Below are positions 20,627 through 29,148 of a DNA stretch of 64,000 nt, one piece after another. The stretch's first letter is position 1, and the number at the start of each line of letters is the position of its first letter. Below the pieces are notes generated by a model. That model worked only from the letters and a program-made list of their open reading frames with translations, did no database searches and was not told where the DNA came from. The stretch is from Sphingobacteriia bacterium (GTDB lineage Bacteria; Pseudomonadota; Alphaproteobacteria; Rickettsiales; 33-17), in the NCBI GenBank assembly GCA_017304685.1, contig JAFKLR010000003.1, forward strand, positions 1 through 64,000. The letters run 5' to 3'. A program made the translations under genes and the position numbers.

Positions 20627-21013
20627 AATCCATTCATTTTCATTTATTTTATGATACTTATGATCAAAAATATTAAAATTGCTCTTTTTACTTATAGTTT
20701 TAACAATTTTTTTATGAGTTTCATTCTCAGTTGCAATTAAGGTTTTTATAATTTTACGTACATAGCTTACCTCGAGTCGAGCGAGGCTGCATACTAATTC
20801 AAAATCTTGACGGTAAGGGCCAAATACCCATTCAATTATTTGATTTTTATTTTTTATTTTATCTGCATCAGAAGAAAATATATATTCTCGTATTTGATAA
20901 TTAATTACTGCACGCCAAAGATTTAAGTATGGAAGTAAAGATTCTTTCCCATCTTGAAAAAATACCATTTTTCCAGCTTGCTTATTTTTTATATATTTTC
21001 TTTTATTTTTCAT
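20600..21013 (-). CDS. hypothetical protein, 137 residues
   Basis: A small basic protein without membrane segments. The spaced motif LNLWRAVINYQI, WVFGPYRQDFELVC and LARLEVSYVRKII recalls small proteins common in alphaproteobacterial prophages and genomic islands (LWRAV, then W, DF, VC, LA, VR), but this is from memory and no function is known. Its 3' end overlaps uppP by 27 bases tail to tail. Confidence 0.6.
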   Translation of the reverse strand: MKNKRKYIKNKQAGKMVFFQDGKESLLPYLNLWRAVINYQIREYIFSSDADKIKNKNQIIEWVFGPYRQDFELVCSLARLEVSYVRKIIKTLIATENETHKKIVKTISKKSNFNIFDHKYHKINENEWISSNYIQKK

Positions 21014-21272
21014 TATATTTACCTTTAATTAAATTATTATTAACACAAGGGTAGAAGTTTAATTTTTTATAAATAATTAATTTATTTACAGATATTTAAT
21101 AGGAATAGGTATATCCTATTAATAAATTATATTCAAGTAATAAGTTAAAAATTTGTTTGTAATTAAATCAATGGTTTAATATATTTTAACCATTTATTAA
21201 TTCCATATTTAAATATATTATTATGAAGAAATTATAAATAAGTTTAATTGATATTAAATTGTTAACTAATTA
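21014..21272. other. intergenic stretch without a gene
   Basis: Very AT-rich sequence between two divergent genes. Apart from the promoter of the downstream gene listed separately I see no coding frame or strong repeat. Confidence 0.5.
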
Positions 21273-21301
21273 TTGACAAATTGTTATTAATTTGGTATTA
21301 T
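21273..21301 (+). promoter_or_regulatory. consensus promoter of the 418-residue protein gene
   Basis: TTGACA (21273-21278) and TATTAT (21296-21301) are spaced by 17 bases, one of the best promoters in the window. Transcription should start near 21308, leaving a leader of about 25 bases with GAGG before the ATG at 21333. Confidence 0.65.
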
Positions 21302-21332
21302 TTAATCAATTGAAAATTTTTGAGGTGAAATA

Positions 21333-22589
21333 ATGGCTAAATTAACATTTAACCCTGGTAAAGGCTTATATAATATATATTTTAATGGCGACCAAAAGAA
21401 AAAATTCTTAAAAAGAGTAGCTTATGGAATTTTAATTGGGGGTTTTACAGCCTTAACAGCATTACAAATATTGCCTTTTATTGCTCCATTTTCTGTTAAT
21501 ATTATCACTTATACCTTACCTATGGCTATAAAGTTAGGTCAACTAACTGGCCTAGGTTTAGCACTCATACCATATGGTTTAGGGTGGACACTTTCAACTA
21601 TTCCAGCTTTTATAACCCAAAAAATTGAATGGTTACTTGCAGGTGGGTTAAGCATAATTGGTATGGGTTTAAAGAAATATGTTCCAAATTTTATTGGTAA
21701 GTCAATAGGTGGGTTTGCTACATGGTTATCAAATAAAATTGGCAAAAATTATGTAACAAACGGTATTAACCTTGCTGTTAAAAAAGGTGGATGGTTAGGT
21801 CACTGGGTACTAGAGCAAGGTGTTACATGGCTTTACACAACAGTATTAGGTAAGATCGGCAGTAAATTATATGAATATCAGGTAGTTAAAGCCTTTGTTG
21901 ACCCTATTAAAGAAAAAGCTGAGGCTATGTTCAATAAAGTTATTAATAGTAAGGTTACTAAAAAAATTGGTAGTGCTTTAAATTGGGTATATCAAAAAGC
22001 TACTCTTGGTTATGACCCAAATTTAACAATTTTGAAAAATGTATATGAGTTTGCTAAAGGAATAGGCTTTCAATTATTCATTATGCCAAGACTATTAAAA
22101 TTTTCGTCTAAGATTTTACAATCTGTTGCTTTCTTTATAGGTCGTAAGATGAAAGGTGGTTATGTAGTTCCAGGTGAGGGGATTCTTGAAAGTATAAATA
22201 ACCCACATTACATAAAACAAGTAAATACATTTGTTGAAAAAGCAGGTAAATTTATAAGTAAAAATATTATAGAAAATATCCTCGTAAATAAAATTCTTTT
22301 AGGTTTAAGAAGTAAAGACAATTCATTTAAAAAGAATTTATTTTTTACGATGTTACCATCAATGCTTATTTCAACAGGAATTGTAACTCTTTTACAACCT
22401 CGCTTAGCATTTCATGATAAGGATAACCCAAAAGCTGCAAATGATGCTGGTTATACCGTAAATAAAAATACCGGTAGAGTTCATCCGGATGTAGAAGTTA
22501 GCAATAACTTAAAAAGCGTTTCACTGGGAGATCGCTTTTTAAATAAAATTGGAAGAGCAACTGGAGCTTCTGCATTTTGGACTAAGTAA
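21333..22589 (+). CDS. hypothetical amphipathic/membrane protein, 418 residues
   Basis: I do not recognise this protein. Residues ~25-110 contain three or four hydrophobic segments (AYGILIGGFTALTALQILPF, LTGLGLALIPYGLGWTLSTI, WLLAGGLSIIGMGL); the middle is rich in Gly, Lys and aromatic residues forming amphipathic helices, and there is a further hydrophobic segment near residue 345 (MLPSMLISTGIVTLL). There is no classical signal peptide. The gene stands alone with a consensus promoter, a GAGG site at 7 bases and its own terminator, so it is probably highly expressed. Confidence 0.8.
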   Translation: MAKLTFNPGKGLYNIYFNGDQKKKFLKRVAYGILIGGFTALTALQILPFIAPFSVNIITYTLPMAIKLGQLTGLGLALIPYGLGWTLSTIPAFITQKIEWLLAGGLSIIGMGLKKYVPNFIGKSIGGFATWLSNKIGKNYVTNGINLAVKKGGWLGHWVLEQGVTWLYTTVLGKIGSKLYEYQVVKAFVDPIKEKAEAMFNKVINSKVTKKIGSALNWVYQKATLGYDPNLTILKNVYEFAKGIGFQLFIMPRLLKFSSKILQSVAFFIGRKMKGGYVVPGEGILESINNPHYIKQVNTFVEKAGKFISKNIIENILVNKILLGLRSKDNSFKKNLFFTMLPSMLISTGIVTLLQPRLAFHDKDNPKAANDAGYTVNKNTGRVHPDVEVSNNLKSVSLGDRFLNKIGRATGASAFWTK

Positions 22590-22612
22590 TAAACTTTAAA
22601 TAATTAAATATA

Positions 22613-22650
22613 AAAAAAGGTCTTGGCTTTAATTGCTAAGGTCTTTTTTT
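22613..22650 (+). terminator. intrinsic terminator after the 418-residue protein gene
   Basis: A 15-bp stem (22613-22627 with 22635-22649, three G:U pairs) with a 7-base loop ends in a run of T. It is 24 bases downstream of the stop codon. Confidence 0.8.
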
Positions 22651-22682
22651 ATAATTTAAATATACAATTTTTAATTATGCTA

Positions 22683-22710
22683 TTGACATTAGTATAATTT
22701 ATGGTAAATA
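22683..22710 (+). promoter_or_regulatory. promoter of tRNA-Ala
   Basis: TTGACA (22683-22688) and TAAATA (22705-22710) are spaced by 16 bases, placing the start just before the tRNA at 22726. A TATAAT-like hexamer at 22693 is too close to the -35 box to be used with it. Confidence 0.5.
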
Positions 22711-22725
22711 TTTTCTTCTATTCAT

Positions 22726-22801
22726 GGGGATGTAGCTCAGTTGGTAGAGCATCTGCTTTGCAAGCAGAATGTCAGCGGTTCGATTCCGCTCATCTCCACC
22801 A
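22726..22801 (+). tRNA. tRNA-Ala (anticodon TGC)
   Basis: A full cloverleaf of 76 bases: acceptor GGGGATG with CATCTCC, D arm GCTC/GAGC, anticodon stem TCTGC/GCAGA around TTTGCAA, T arm AGCGG-TTCGATT-CCGCT, then A and an encoded CCA. Confidence 0.97.
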
Positions 22802-22843
22802 TTACTTTCAATATTTCTTATCTTAAAAAATAATATCACTTGT

Positions 22844-23173
22844 TTAAGAGCTAAAATTTGTAAATTTTAAACCAATTATTGATATACAAAGCATAGCTAA
22901 AAATAATATTCTAAGTAGTGATACAGATTCATTAAATAGAATTATACCGCAAACTGCAGCACCCAATGCACCAATTCCTACCCATACTGCATAAGCGGTA
23001 CCAATAGGTAATGTTTGAGCAGATTTAGATAATAGGTACATACTTCCAGCTAATGTCACAAATGTAAAAATGCTTGGCCAAAAGCGTGAAAACCCTTCTG
23101 AATATTTGAGTCCGATAGCCCAGCAAATTTCTAATAAGCCTGCAATTACGAGATATATCCATGCAACAGTCAT
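22844..23173 (-). CDS. gdx: guanidinium exporter (SMR family, Gdx/SugE)
   Basis: A 109-residue protein with four membrane helices. The start, YLVIAGLLEICWAIGLKYSE followed by GFSRFWPS, and LPIGTAYAVWVGIGALGAA are those of the SugE/Gdx branch of small multidrug resistance proteins; Glu15 is the essential proton/substrate carboxylate. Known members export guanidinium by proton antiport as dual-topology dimers. The upstream guanidine-III riboswitch supports this function strongly. AGGAG lies 9 bases before the ATG. Confidence 0.93.
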   Translation of the reverse strand: MTVAWIYLVIAGLLEICWAIGLKYSEGFSRFWPSIFTFVTLAGSMYLLSKSAQTLPIGTAYAVWVGIGALGAAVCGIILFNESVSLLRILFLAMLCISIIGLKFTNFSS

Positions 23174-23201
23174 AATAAACTACTCCTTTTAAATAAAAAA
23201 A

Positions 23202-23242
23202 GCGTCGTCTTGTCTTGACCGGGTACGGCGCATCTCGTCCGG
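23202..23242 (-). promoter_or_regulatory. guanidine-III (ykkC-III) riboswitch
   Basis: On the minus strand this 41-base segment starts CCGGACGAGATGCGCCGTAC and ends AAGACAAGACGACGC. From memory it matches the Thermobifida fusca guanidine-III aptamer at all but three positions (each G to A) and has the same length. The CCGG/CCGG helix is intact; the pseudoknot GCGCCGT/ACGACGC keeps six of seven pairs, with one C-A mismatch. It ends 28 bases before the ATG of gdx, with the ribosome-binding site only 14 bases away and a T7 run in between, so control could be by start-site masking or termination. Confidence 0.85.
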
Positions 23243-23286
23243 ATAATTACCAATATATCAAAATTATTAGATTTATCTATTATCAT

Positions 23287-23898
23287 CTATTCAAATAAAA
23301 TTTTACCTAACCTTATATGTGTAGCTCCACAGCTAATAGCTTCTTCATAATCTTCGCTCATGCCCATACTTAAATTAGTAAGATTATATTTTTTAGCTAA
23401 ATTACTAAGCTTGATAAAATAAGGTTTTGGGGGTTCATTAATAGGCGGAAGAATCATTAAACCTAATAATTGAATATTTTGTTTAGTCTTACAATAATTA
23501 ATTAATTCCTCAATACTACTTTCATCAATTCCTGATTTCTGAGGTTCTTTTCCTAGATTGATTTGGAGAAATATTTTAATGTTCTTATTATAAAGTTCCG
23601 CAAATTTTTGTAATAAATCTAAGTTTTTCGTTGATTCAACAGAATGAATTACATCAAAAATTTGAACTATATCTTTCATTTTTTTATTTTGAAGTTTACC
23701 AATCATATGAAGAGTTAAATCATGATATAGTAATTTTACATCACTCCATTTGTTGGTTGCTTCTTCAACTCGATTTTCACCGAAATCTAATTGACCGCCT
23801 TTTAGTAAAGGGTTAATTTCATTAAAAGCTCTTCCTTTAGTAACGGCAATTAATTTAACATTTGAAGGAATTTTATTTTTTATATTTTGAAGCTGCAT
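23287..23898 (-). CDS. yggS: pyridoxal phosphate homeostasis protein (YggS/PLPBP)
   Basis: A 203-residue single-domain TIM-barrel protein related to alanine racemase N-domains but without catalysis. Lys21 in LIAVTKGR is the PLP lysine; GENRVEEA, HMIGKLQNKK, the MILPP segment and the phosphate-binding SMGMSEDYEEAI...GATHIRLG end are conserved. It buffers PLP and affects amino acid balance. It is upstream of gdx on the same strand but separated by the riboswitch region. Confidence 0.94.
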   Translation of the reverse strand: MQLQNIKNKIPSNVKLIAVTKGRAFNEINPLLKGGQLDFGENRVEEATNKWSDVKLLYHDLTLHMIGKLQNKKMKDIVQIFDVIHSVESTKNLDLLQKFAELYNKNIKIFLQINLGKEPQKSGIDESSIEELINYCKTKQNIQLLGLMILPPINEPPKPYFIKLSNLAKKYNLTNLSMGMSEDYEEAISCGATHIRLGKILFE

Positions 23899-23917
23899 AA
23901 TATATTGTGATTTTAAT

Positions 23918-25147
23918 ATGGAAGACTTAACTCAAAAAACTATTAAACAACAGAGTAATTTAACTACTTTAATAATACTAATACTTGCAGAAGTTATTTC
24001 CTCAATTGAAACGGAAATAAATATACCAAGCTTCCCTGATATGTTAAAGTTTTTTAATACAGATGAAGCAACTTTGCAATTAATTGTTTCTGCTAATTTC
24101 TTCGGAATATGTGTTGGCAGTCTTTTATATGGCCCTTTATCAGAAAATTTTGGTCGTAGAAAAATGTTGCTTCTAGGTCAAGCAATTTTTTTAATTGGTT
24201 CATTAGGATGCGTATTTTCTTTTAATAATTTATATCAATTAATTTTCTTCAGATTTATTCAAGGTTTTGGATTAAGTTCAGTATTTGTAGTAGGTAGCAC
24301 GGTTATATTTGATATATACAATAAAGAACAAGCGGCTAAAATTTTTGGATATTATAATAGCGTAATTACAGTCTTCATGGCTATTTCACCACTAATTGGA
24401 AGCTTTATGAATCAAGCTTTTGGTTGGCAATCAAATTTTTATCTTATTGCAATAACCTGCTTAATTATAACTGTTTTAATGGTAATATATTTAAAGGAAA
24501 CATTACCTATTGATGAAAGAAAAGAATTTAATCTTAATGCTTCATTAAAAAATTTTAAAGAAGTATTGTTTAATCCCAAAGCAATGGGATTATTAAGTAT
24601 AATTGGATTAGGATTTAGCAGTTATTTTATTTATATTTCTAATTTATCTATTATTTTTGTTGATTATATAGGTATTACTGAAAGCGCTTATGCTTTTCAT
24701 CAAGCGGCAATTACCTTCTCTTATGCAGTAATTAGTGTATTTACAAGCTATGCAATACGAAAAATAGGGTATGTTACGGCTAGAAATTTAGGTGGATATG
24801 TTGCTTTTATAGGGGCTATTTTAATGCTAATAGTATCGCAAACCCCTTTATATGATATTCCATTGATAATAACTTTAATTAAAGTTATAGAAACCGCAGG
24901 TTTGGTGTTTTTCCTAACTTTTATTTTTGCCGATTACATGGATATGCATGAGCATATTAAGGGTTCAGCTTCCTCATTTTGCACTTCATATAGGTTAATA
25001 ATTAGCGTTATAATGTTAAGCTTAACAAGTTTTCTTTTTAATGGAACAATTAAGCCAATAGCAATTCTATGCTCTATTATGCTAACTACATCTTTATTAA
25101 TATATTTATTGATTCATAACAAAATTAAGTTATTATTAAGGAAGTAA
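23918..25147 (+). CDS. MFS transporter, Bcr/CflA-like
   Basis: A 409-residue protein with twelve hydrophobic segments. The loop 2-3 motif GPLSENFGRRKMLLLG, the TM4 region RFIQGFG and the early IETEINIPSFPDM segment (D/E-x-x-x-P-A/S-x-P in the family) fit the Bcr/CflA group of drug and metabolite exporters. The substrate is not predictable. It is transcribed divergently from yggS with 19 bases between the starts. Confidence 0.88.
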   Translation: MEDLTQKTIKQQSNLTTLIILILAEVISSIETEINIPSFPDMLKFFNTDEATLQLIVSANFFGICVGSLLYGPLSENFGRRKMLLLGQAIFLIGSLGCVFSFNNLYQLIFFRFIQGFGLSSVFVVGSTVIFDIYNKEQAAKIFGYYNSVITVFMAISPLIGSFMNQAFGWQSNFYLIAITCLIITVLMVIYLKETLPIDERKEFNLNASLKNFKEVLFNPKAMGLLSIIGLGFSSYFIYISNLSIIFVDYIGITESAYAFHQAAITFSYAVISVFTSYAIRKIGYVTARNLGGYVAFIGAILMLIVSQTPLYDIPLIITLIKVIETAGLVFFLTFIFADYMDMHEHIKGSASSFCTSYRLIISVIMLSLTSFLFNGTIKPIAILCSIMLTTSLLIYLLIHNKIKLLLRK

Positions 25148-25162
25148 CTTAATTTAAAATAT

Positions 25163-25627
25163 ATGAATATAGTTCTTAGGATTGTACTAGCTATCTTTTC
25201 AATTGCAACGTTCCTGATTTCAGGTTACGCCTTTGCATTTATTATGCTTGCGCTATTACCTACCATGGTAATTTATTCAATTGATAAAAGAACTAATAAG
25301 ACTGCTTCCAATACAGTAGGGGCCTTTAATATTATTGGTCTCATGCCATATATAATTGAATTATTGAATAGCGGGCTTGATGCAAGTGATAAAGCTCAAG
25401 CTATGATGTCAAATATGCAAATATGGATAGTCATTTATGGAGCCACTAGTATTGGACTAGTTATTATTTGGGTATTACCTCAAATTTCAGGTAACTATTT
25501 TGTATATAGAGAACAAAAAAAGATAGAAAAGTACATAGAAGAGCAAAAGAAATTATTTGAAGAATGGGGGCCAAATGTTGGCTTTAAAAAGGAATTTTTC
25601 AAAATAGAAACCGACAAGAATTCATAA
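25163..25627 (+). CDS. hypothetical membrane protein, 154 residues
   Basis: Three hydrophobic segments (residues ~5-40 as a pair, IWIVIYGATSIGLVIIWVLP near 87-106, plus a weaker one at 50-65) are followed by a charged cytoplasmic helix (REQKKIEKYIEEQKKLFEEWG). Similar small membrane proteins occur across alphaproteobacteria, but I cannot name a function. It starts 15 bases after the MFS gene and may be cotranscribed with it. Confidence 0.75.
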   Translation: MNIVLRIVLAIFSIATFLISGYAFAFIMLALLPTMVIYSIDKRTNKTASNTVGAFNIIGLMPYIIELLNSGLDASDKAQAMMSNMQIWIVIYGATSIGLVIIWVLPQISGNYFVYREQKKIEKYIEEQKKLFEEWGPNVGFKKEFFKIETDKNS

Positions 25628-25697
25628 TTTATAAAAAGTATTTAAAAAGTTAAAATTTGTGTTATATTATTATATATAATTTAAATATAGTATAAAT

Positions 25698-26645
25698 ATG
25701 ATACATCATTCAATTTGGTTATGGATAATTTTCATAATCTTAGTCTTAGTATTATTAATTCTCGATATTGGAGTGTTTCATAAAGAAAAAAAGGAAATAA
25801 GTTTTAAGCAAAGCTTATATTATAGCTTATTCTATTTTGTTATTGCTCTATGCTTTTCAGTTTTTATTTATTTCAAAATCGGTGCGAATGGCACAAAAGA
25901 ATATTTAACAGGCTATTTAATTGAGAAAACTTTAGCTTTAGACAATATATTTGTTATTTCAATGGTTTTTCAGTATTTCGCAATTCCTCGCATATACCAA
26001 CACAGAGTATTATTCTGGGGAATTTTAGGGGTTATAGTATTAAGAGCTATATTAATAGGAGTAGGGGCTACTCTCGTTCACGAATTTGAATGGATAATGT
26101 ATATTTTTGGTTTGTTCCTACTTGTTACAGGAATAAAAATGGTTTTAATTAAAGAACAAACATTTGACCTTAATAACAATTTTATACTTAAATTTATTAA
26201 AAAGCATTTTAAAGTTACTGAAACTCTTCATGAAGAGAAATTTTTTGTTAAAATTAAGGAAAATAAAGGTAAAGCGGTATATTATTGTACCCCTTTATTT
26301 GTTTGTTTAGTAATTATTGAGGTAATTGACTTAGTTTTTGCAATTGATAGTGTTCCTGCAATATTTGCTATAACCAATGATCCATATATTGTCTATACTA
26401 GTAATATATTCGCTATCTTAGGGTTAAGAACTCTTTATTTTACCCTTGCAGAAATGGTTCATCGCTTTAAATACCTAAAATATTCTTTATCTGCTTTACT
26501 TATTTTTATCGGTGGAAAAATCTTGCTTAGCGAGTTTATAGGAAAAATCCCTGCAAGTATTTCATTAATAGTTACCGTCGTAGTCCTATTATTAGGAATT
26601 TTATATTCAATTTATAAGACTAATAGCAAGGAAGTTAAAAAATAA
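25698..26645 (+). CDS. TerC/Alx family membrane protein
   Basis: A 315-residue protein with about nine hydrophobic segments. The paired acidic motifs LALDNIFVISMVFQYF (residues ~76-91) and DLVFAIDSVPAIFAIT (~214-229) and GLRTLYF are the TerC family core. Characterised relatives (Alx, MeeF/MeeY) move manganese out of the cytoplasm, often to supply exported metalloenzymes. No yybP-ykoY manganese riboswitch is seen in the 70-base leader. Confidence 0.93.
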   Translation: MIHHSIWLWIIFIILVLVLLILDIGVFHKEKKEISFKQSLYYSLFYFVIALCFSVFIYFKIGANGTKEYLTGYLIEKTLALDNIFVISMVFQYFAIPRIYQHRVLFWGILGVIVLRAILIGVGATLVHEFEWIMYIFGLFLLVTGIKMVLIKEQTFDLNNNFILKFIKKHFKVTETLHEEKFFVKIKENKGKAVYYCTPLFVCLVIIEVIDLVFAIDSVPAIFAITNDPYIVYTSNIFAILGLRTLYFTLAEMVHRFKYLKYSLSALLIFIGGKILLSEFIGKIPASISLIVTVVVLLLGILYSIYKTNSKEVKK

Positions 26646-26709
26646 ATATTTTTTACTTTAAATTAATTTTTTAACTATTATAATTGAATATATAATGAGG
26701 AGTATAAAT

Positions 26710-27102
26710 ATGACGGTTGATAAAGCTATTCCTATACTGGTTGTAGATGACTATAAAACAATGATTAGAATTATAAAAAACCTATTGAATCAATTAGGAT
26801 TTAAGAACGTTGACGATGCGACAAATTGCAATATGGCTTTATCAAAACTTCAAGAAAAAAACTATGCTATAGTTATTGCTGACTGGAATATGGAGCCAAT
26901 GAATGGTTTGGACCTTTTTAAAAAAACTCGTACAGATGAAAAATTTAAAACTACTAAATTTATTTTAGTTACTTCTGAAAGTAAGCCAGAAGAGGTAATA
27001 GCAGCTAAAGAAGCAGGGATAAATAATTTTATAGTAAAACCTTTCAATATTGAAACCTTAAAGTCTAATTTAGAAAAAATTTTAGGGGTCTTTTTAAACT
27101 AA
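26710..27102 (+). CDS. CheY-like single-domain response regulator
   Basis: A 130-residue receiver domain from the ATG at 26710, which has AGGAG at 26698-26702 (the frame is open to 26695). Asp13-Asp14 acidic pocket, phosphoacceptor Asp58 in VIADWNMEPMNG, Thr88 and Lys110 in VKPF are all present. The similarity to E. coli CheY is close (LVVDD, RIIKNLLNQLGF, ADWN, EAG, VKPF). There is no kinase, receptor or flagellar gene nearby, so its partner is unknown. Confidence 0.92.
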   Translation: MTVDKAIPILVVDDYKTMIRIIKNLLNQLGFKNVDDATNCNMALSKLQEKNYAIVIADWNMEPMNGLDLFKKTRTDEKFKTTKFILVTSESKPEEVIAAKEAGINNFIVKPFNIETLKSNLEKILGVFLN

Positions 27103-27107
27103 CGGTT

Positions 27108-27770
27108 TTATAAAATATATTCATCAGAATTTGAGGTGCAACTAATTTCCCAATAACGATCTGTTAACCCTTGTGAAGTCACACTTACTAATAACATAGG
27201 GACTGCATCTTCTACTTTATATACTACTCTAAAAAATTTTAAATGCTGAGGTGCTAAGGCTTTAGCCTTTATCATAGAGTTAGCAAGATCAAAAAAATGA
27301 TCCCAATATCCATTAATATTTACTATAATTATAGGGACTTTAGAAACTTGTATTTGTTTACTTACTAAAAAATCTAATAATTCATGTAATGTTCCAAAAC
27401 CACCCGGTAACACAATTACCCCTTCACACAATTCATGAAATTTAGCCAGCCTTAAATGCATGCTTTCACACCAAAAAAGGTTAGTTTCCTTTATTGATGG
27501 GTGGCAAATATCTAAACCTTTTTGTACGTTTGGTAGAACTCCAACGATATTATCTTGAGAAGAAGTAGTAACAAATCCATCTACTACTTCTTTCATTAAA
27601 CCAGTTTTAGAACCGCCGGTAAGTAAATTATGATTAGAAGTGGCTAATAATTCACCAAGCTTAAAAGCTTCTTGCTTATAATAATTAGAAATTTTATCAT
27701 CAGCGCTACAAAAAACCCCAATATATTTTTTATCAGGGTTTAAGTTTTTTTTACTTGGTGTCAAAGACAT
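27108..27770 (-). CDS. LOG family protein (TIGR00730-type Rossmann protein)
   Basis: A 220-residue protein with the PGGFGTLHELLDFL motif (PGGxGTxxE) and the GGSKTGLMKEVVDG segment that define LOG-type nucleoside 5'-monophosphate phosphoribohydrolases. In plants and some bacteria these release cytokinin bases from AMP derivatives; in most bacteria the substrate is AMP-like and the role unclear. It follows icd by 11 bases on the same strand. Confidence 0.9.
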   Translation of the reverse strand: MSLTPSKKNLNPDKKYIGVFCSADDKISNYYKQEAFKLGELLATSNHNLLTGGSKTGLMKEVVDGFVTTSSQDNIVGVLPNVQKGLDICHPSIKETNLFWCESMHLRLAKFHELCEGVIVLPGGFGTLHELLDFLVSKQIQVSKVPIIIVNINGYWDHFFDLANSMIKAKALAPQHLKFFRVVYKVEDAVPMLLVSVTSQGLTDRYWEISCTSNSDEYIL

Positions 27771-27781
27771 ACACTACCTAC

Positions 27782-28978
27782 TTACATATTATCGACAACG
27801 GCATCAATAAATTCTTCTGTAGTTAAATATTTGTGATCCTTACCAATTAGTAAGCTTAAATCTTTTGTCATTTTACCGGATTCAATAGTTTTAATACAAC
27901 TTGCCTCTAAATTTTCAGCAAAAGTTTTTAAGGCAGGATTATTATCAAAATCAGCTCTATAAATTAATGCTCTTGTCCAAGCAAAAATAGTAGCCATTGG
28001 GTTAGTAGAAGTTTTATTACCTTTTAAGAATTCTTCATAATGTCTTGTTACTGTTCCATGAGCTGCTTCTGTCTCTACAGTTTTTCCATCCGGTGAAAGA
28101 AGAACAGATGTCATTAATCCTAATGAACCAAAACCTTGTGCCACAATATCAGATTGAACATCGCCATCATAATTTTTACATGCCCATAGATAACCACCTT
28201 GTGATTTGAGAGAAAATGCAACCATATCATCAATTAATCTATGCTCGTAACTTAACCCTAATGCTTCAAATTGAGTTTTGAATTCACTATTATAAACTTC
28301 TTCAAAAATATCTTTAAACTTACCATCATATTGTTTTAAAATGGTGTTTTTACTTGAAAAATATACTGATTGTTTTTTTGCAAGCGCATAAATAAAACAT
28401 GATTTTGCAAATGAACGAATTGATTTATCAACATTATACATTCCCAAAGCAACACCGCCGCCTGTAAATTCATATACATCTTTAGTGATAGGAGCGCTTC
28501 CATCTGATGGAGTAAAGGTAAGAGTTAATTTACCTGGCTTATCAATTTTAAAATCAGTTGCTTTATACTGATCACCAAAAGCATGACGAGCAATAATAAT
28601 TGGTTTTTTCCAACCAGGAACAAGCAATGGAATGTTTTTACAAATAATTGGTTCTCTAAAAACAGTGCCATCTAAAATATTTCTTATGGTACCATTTGGT
28701 GATGGCCACATTTTTTTAAGATTAAATTGTTGTACTCTTTTTTCGTCAGGTGTAATAGTCGCACATTTAACACCAACGCCATATTGTTGAATTGCTTTAG
28801 CCGCTTCTTTTGTTACTTCATCATCTGTTTTATCGCGATTTTGAATAGATAGATCAAAATATTTTAAATCAATATTTAAATAAGGAAGAATAAGTTTTTG
28901 TTTAATGAGATCCCAGATAATTCTGGTCATTTCATCGCCATCAATTTCTACAATCGGATTTTTTACATCAATTTTCAT
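27782..28978 (-). CDS. icd: NADP-dependent isocitrate dehydrogenase, eukaryotic-type
   Basis: A 398-residue enzyme from the ATG at 28978 (the frame reaches a TTG at 28984). [44 protein letters not shown] and [12 protein letters not shown] are those of the dimeric ~45 kDa NADP-IDH shared by eukaryotes and many alphaproteobacteria; HGTVTRHY near residue 310 binds NADP. It converts isocitrate to 2-oxoglutarate in the TCA cycle. Confidence 0.97.
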   Translation of the reverse strand: MKIDVKNPIVEIDGDEMTRIIWDLIKQKLILPYLNIDLKYFDLSIQNRDKTDDEVTKEAAKAIQQYGVGVKCATITPDEKRVQQFNLKKMWPSPNGTIRNILDGTVFREPIICKNIPLLVPGWKKPIIIARHAFGDQYKATDFKIDKPGKLTLTFTPSDGSAPITKDVYEFTGGGVALGMYNVDKSIRSFAKSCFIYALAKKQSVYFSSKNTILKQYDGKFKDIFEEVYNSEFKTQFEALGLSYEHRLIDDMVAFSLKSQGGYLWACKNYDGDVQSDIVAQGFGSLGLMTSVLLSPDGKTVETEAAHGTVTRHYEEFLKGNKTSTNPMATIFAWTRALIYRADFDNNPALKTFAENLEASCIKTIESGKMTKDLSLLIGKDHKYLTTEEFIDAVVDNM

Positions 28979-29093
28979 ACACACAACTCTAAGTTAAAAT
29001 TTTTATTTAAATTAAATCATTTAGTAGTAAAAAACAAGAGAAGAATAGTAAAAAAGTATATAAAAACCTTGTGATTAATTGATTTCAATTTTA

Positions 29094-29122
29094 TTGACTA
29101 TAAGTTAATAAAATTTTATAAC
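29094..29122 (+). promoter_or_regulatory. promoter of the 162-residue protein gene
   Basis: TTGACT (29094-29099) and TATAAC (29117-29122) are separated by exactly 17 bases; the start point would be near 29129, 20 bases before the ATG, and GGAGG lies in the leader. Confidence 0.6.
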
Positions 29123-29148
29123 CTAATAACCTATTAATGGAGGTTTAA

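Noticed and set aside
22693..22698. TATAAT-like hexamer before tRNA-Ala as the -10 box
   Set aside because: It is only a few bases from the TTGACA box and too far from the tRNA start; TAAATA at 22705 fits the spacing.
25628..25697. yybP-ykoY manganese riboswitch before the TerC-family gene
   Set aside because: The 70-base leader is almost pure A/T and lacks the conserved loops.
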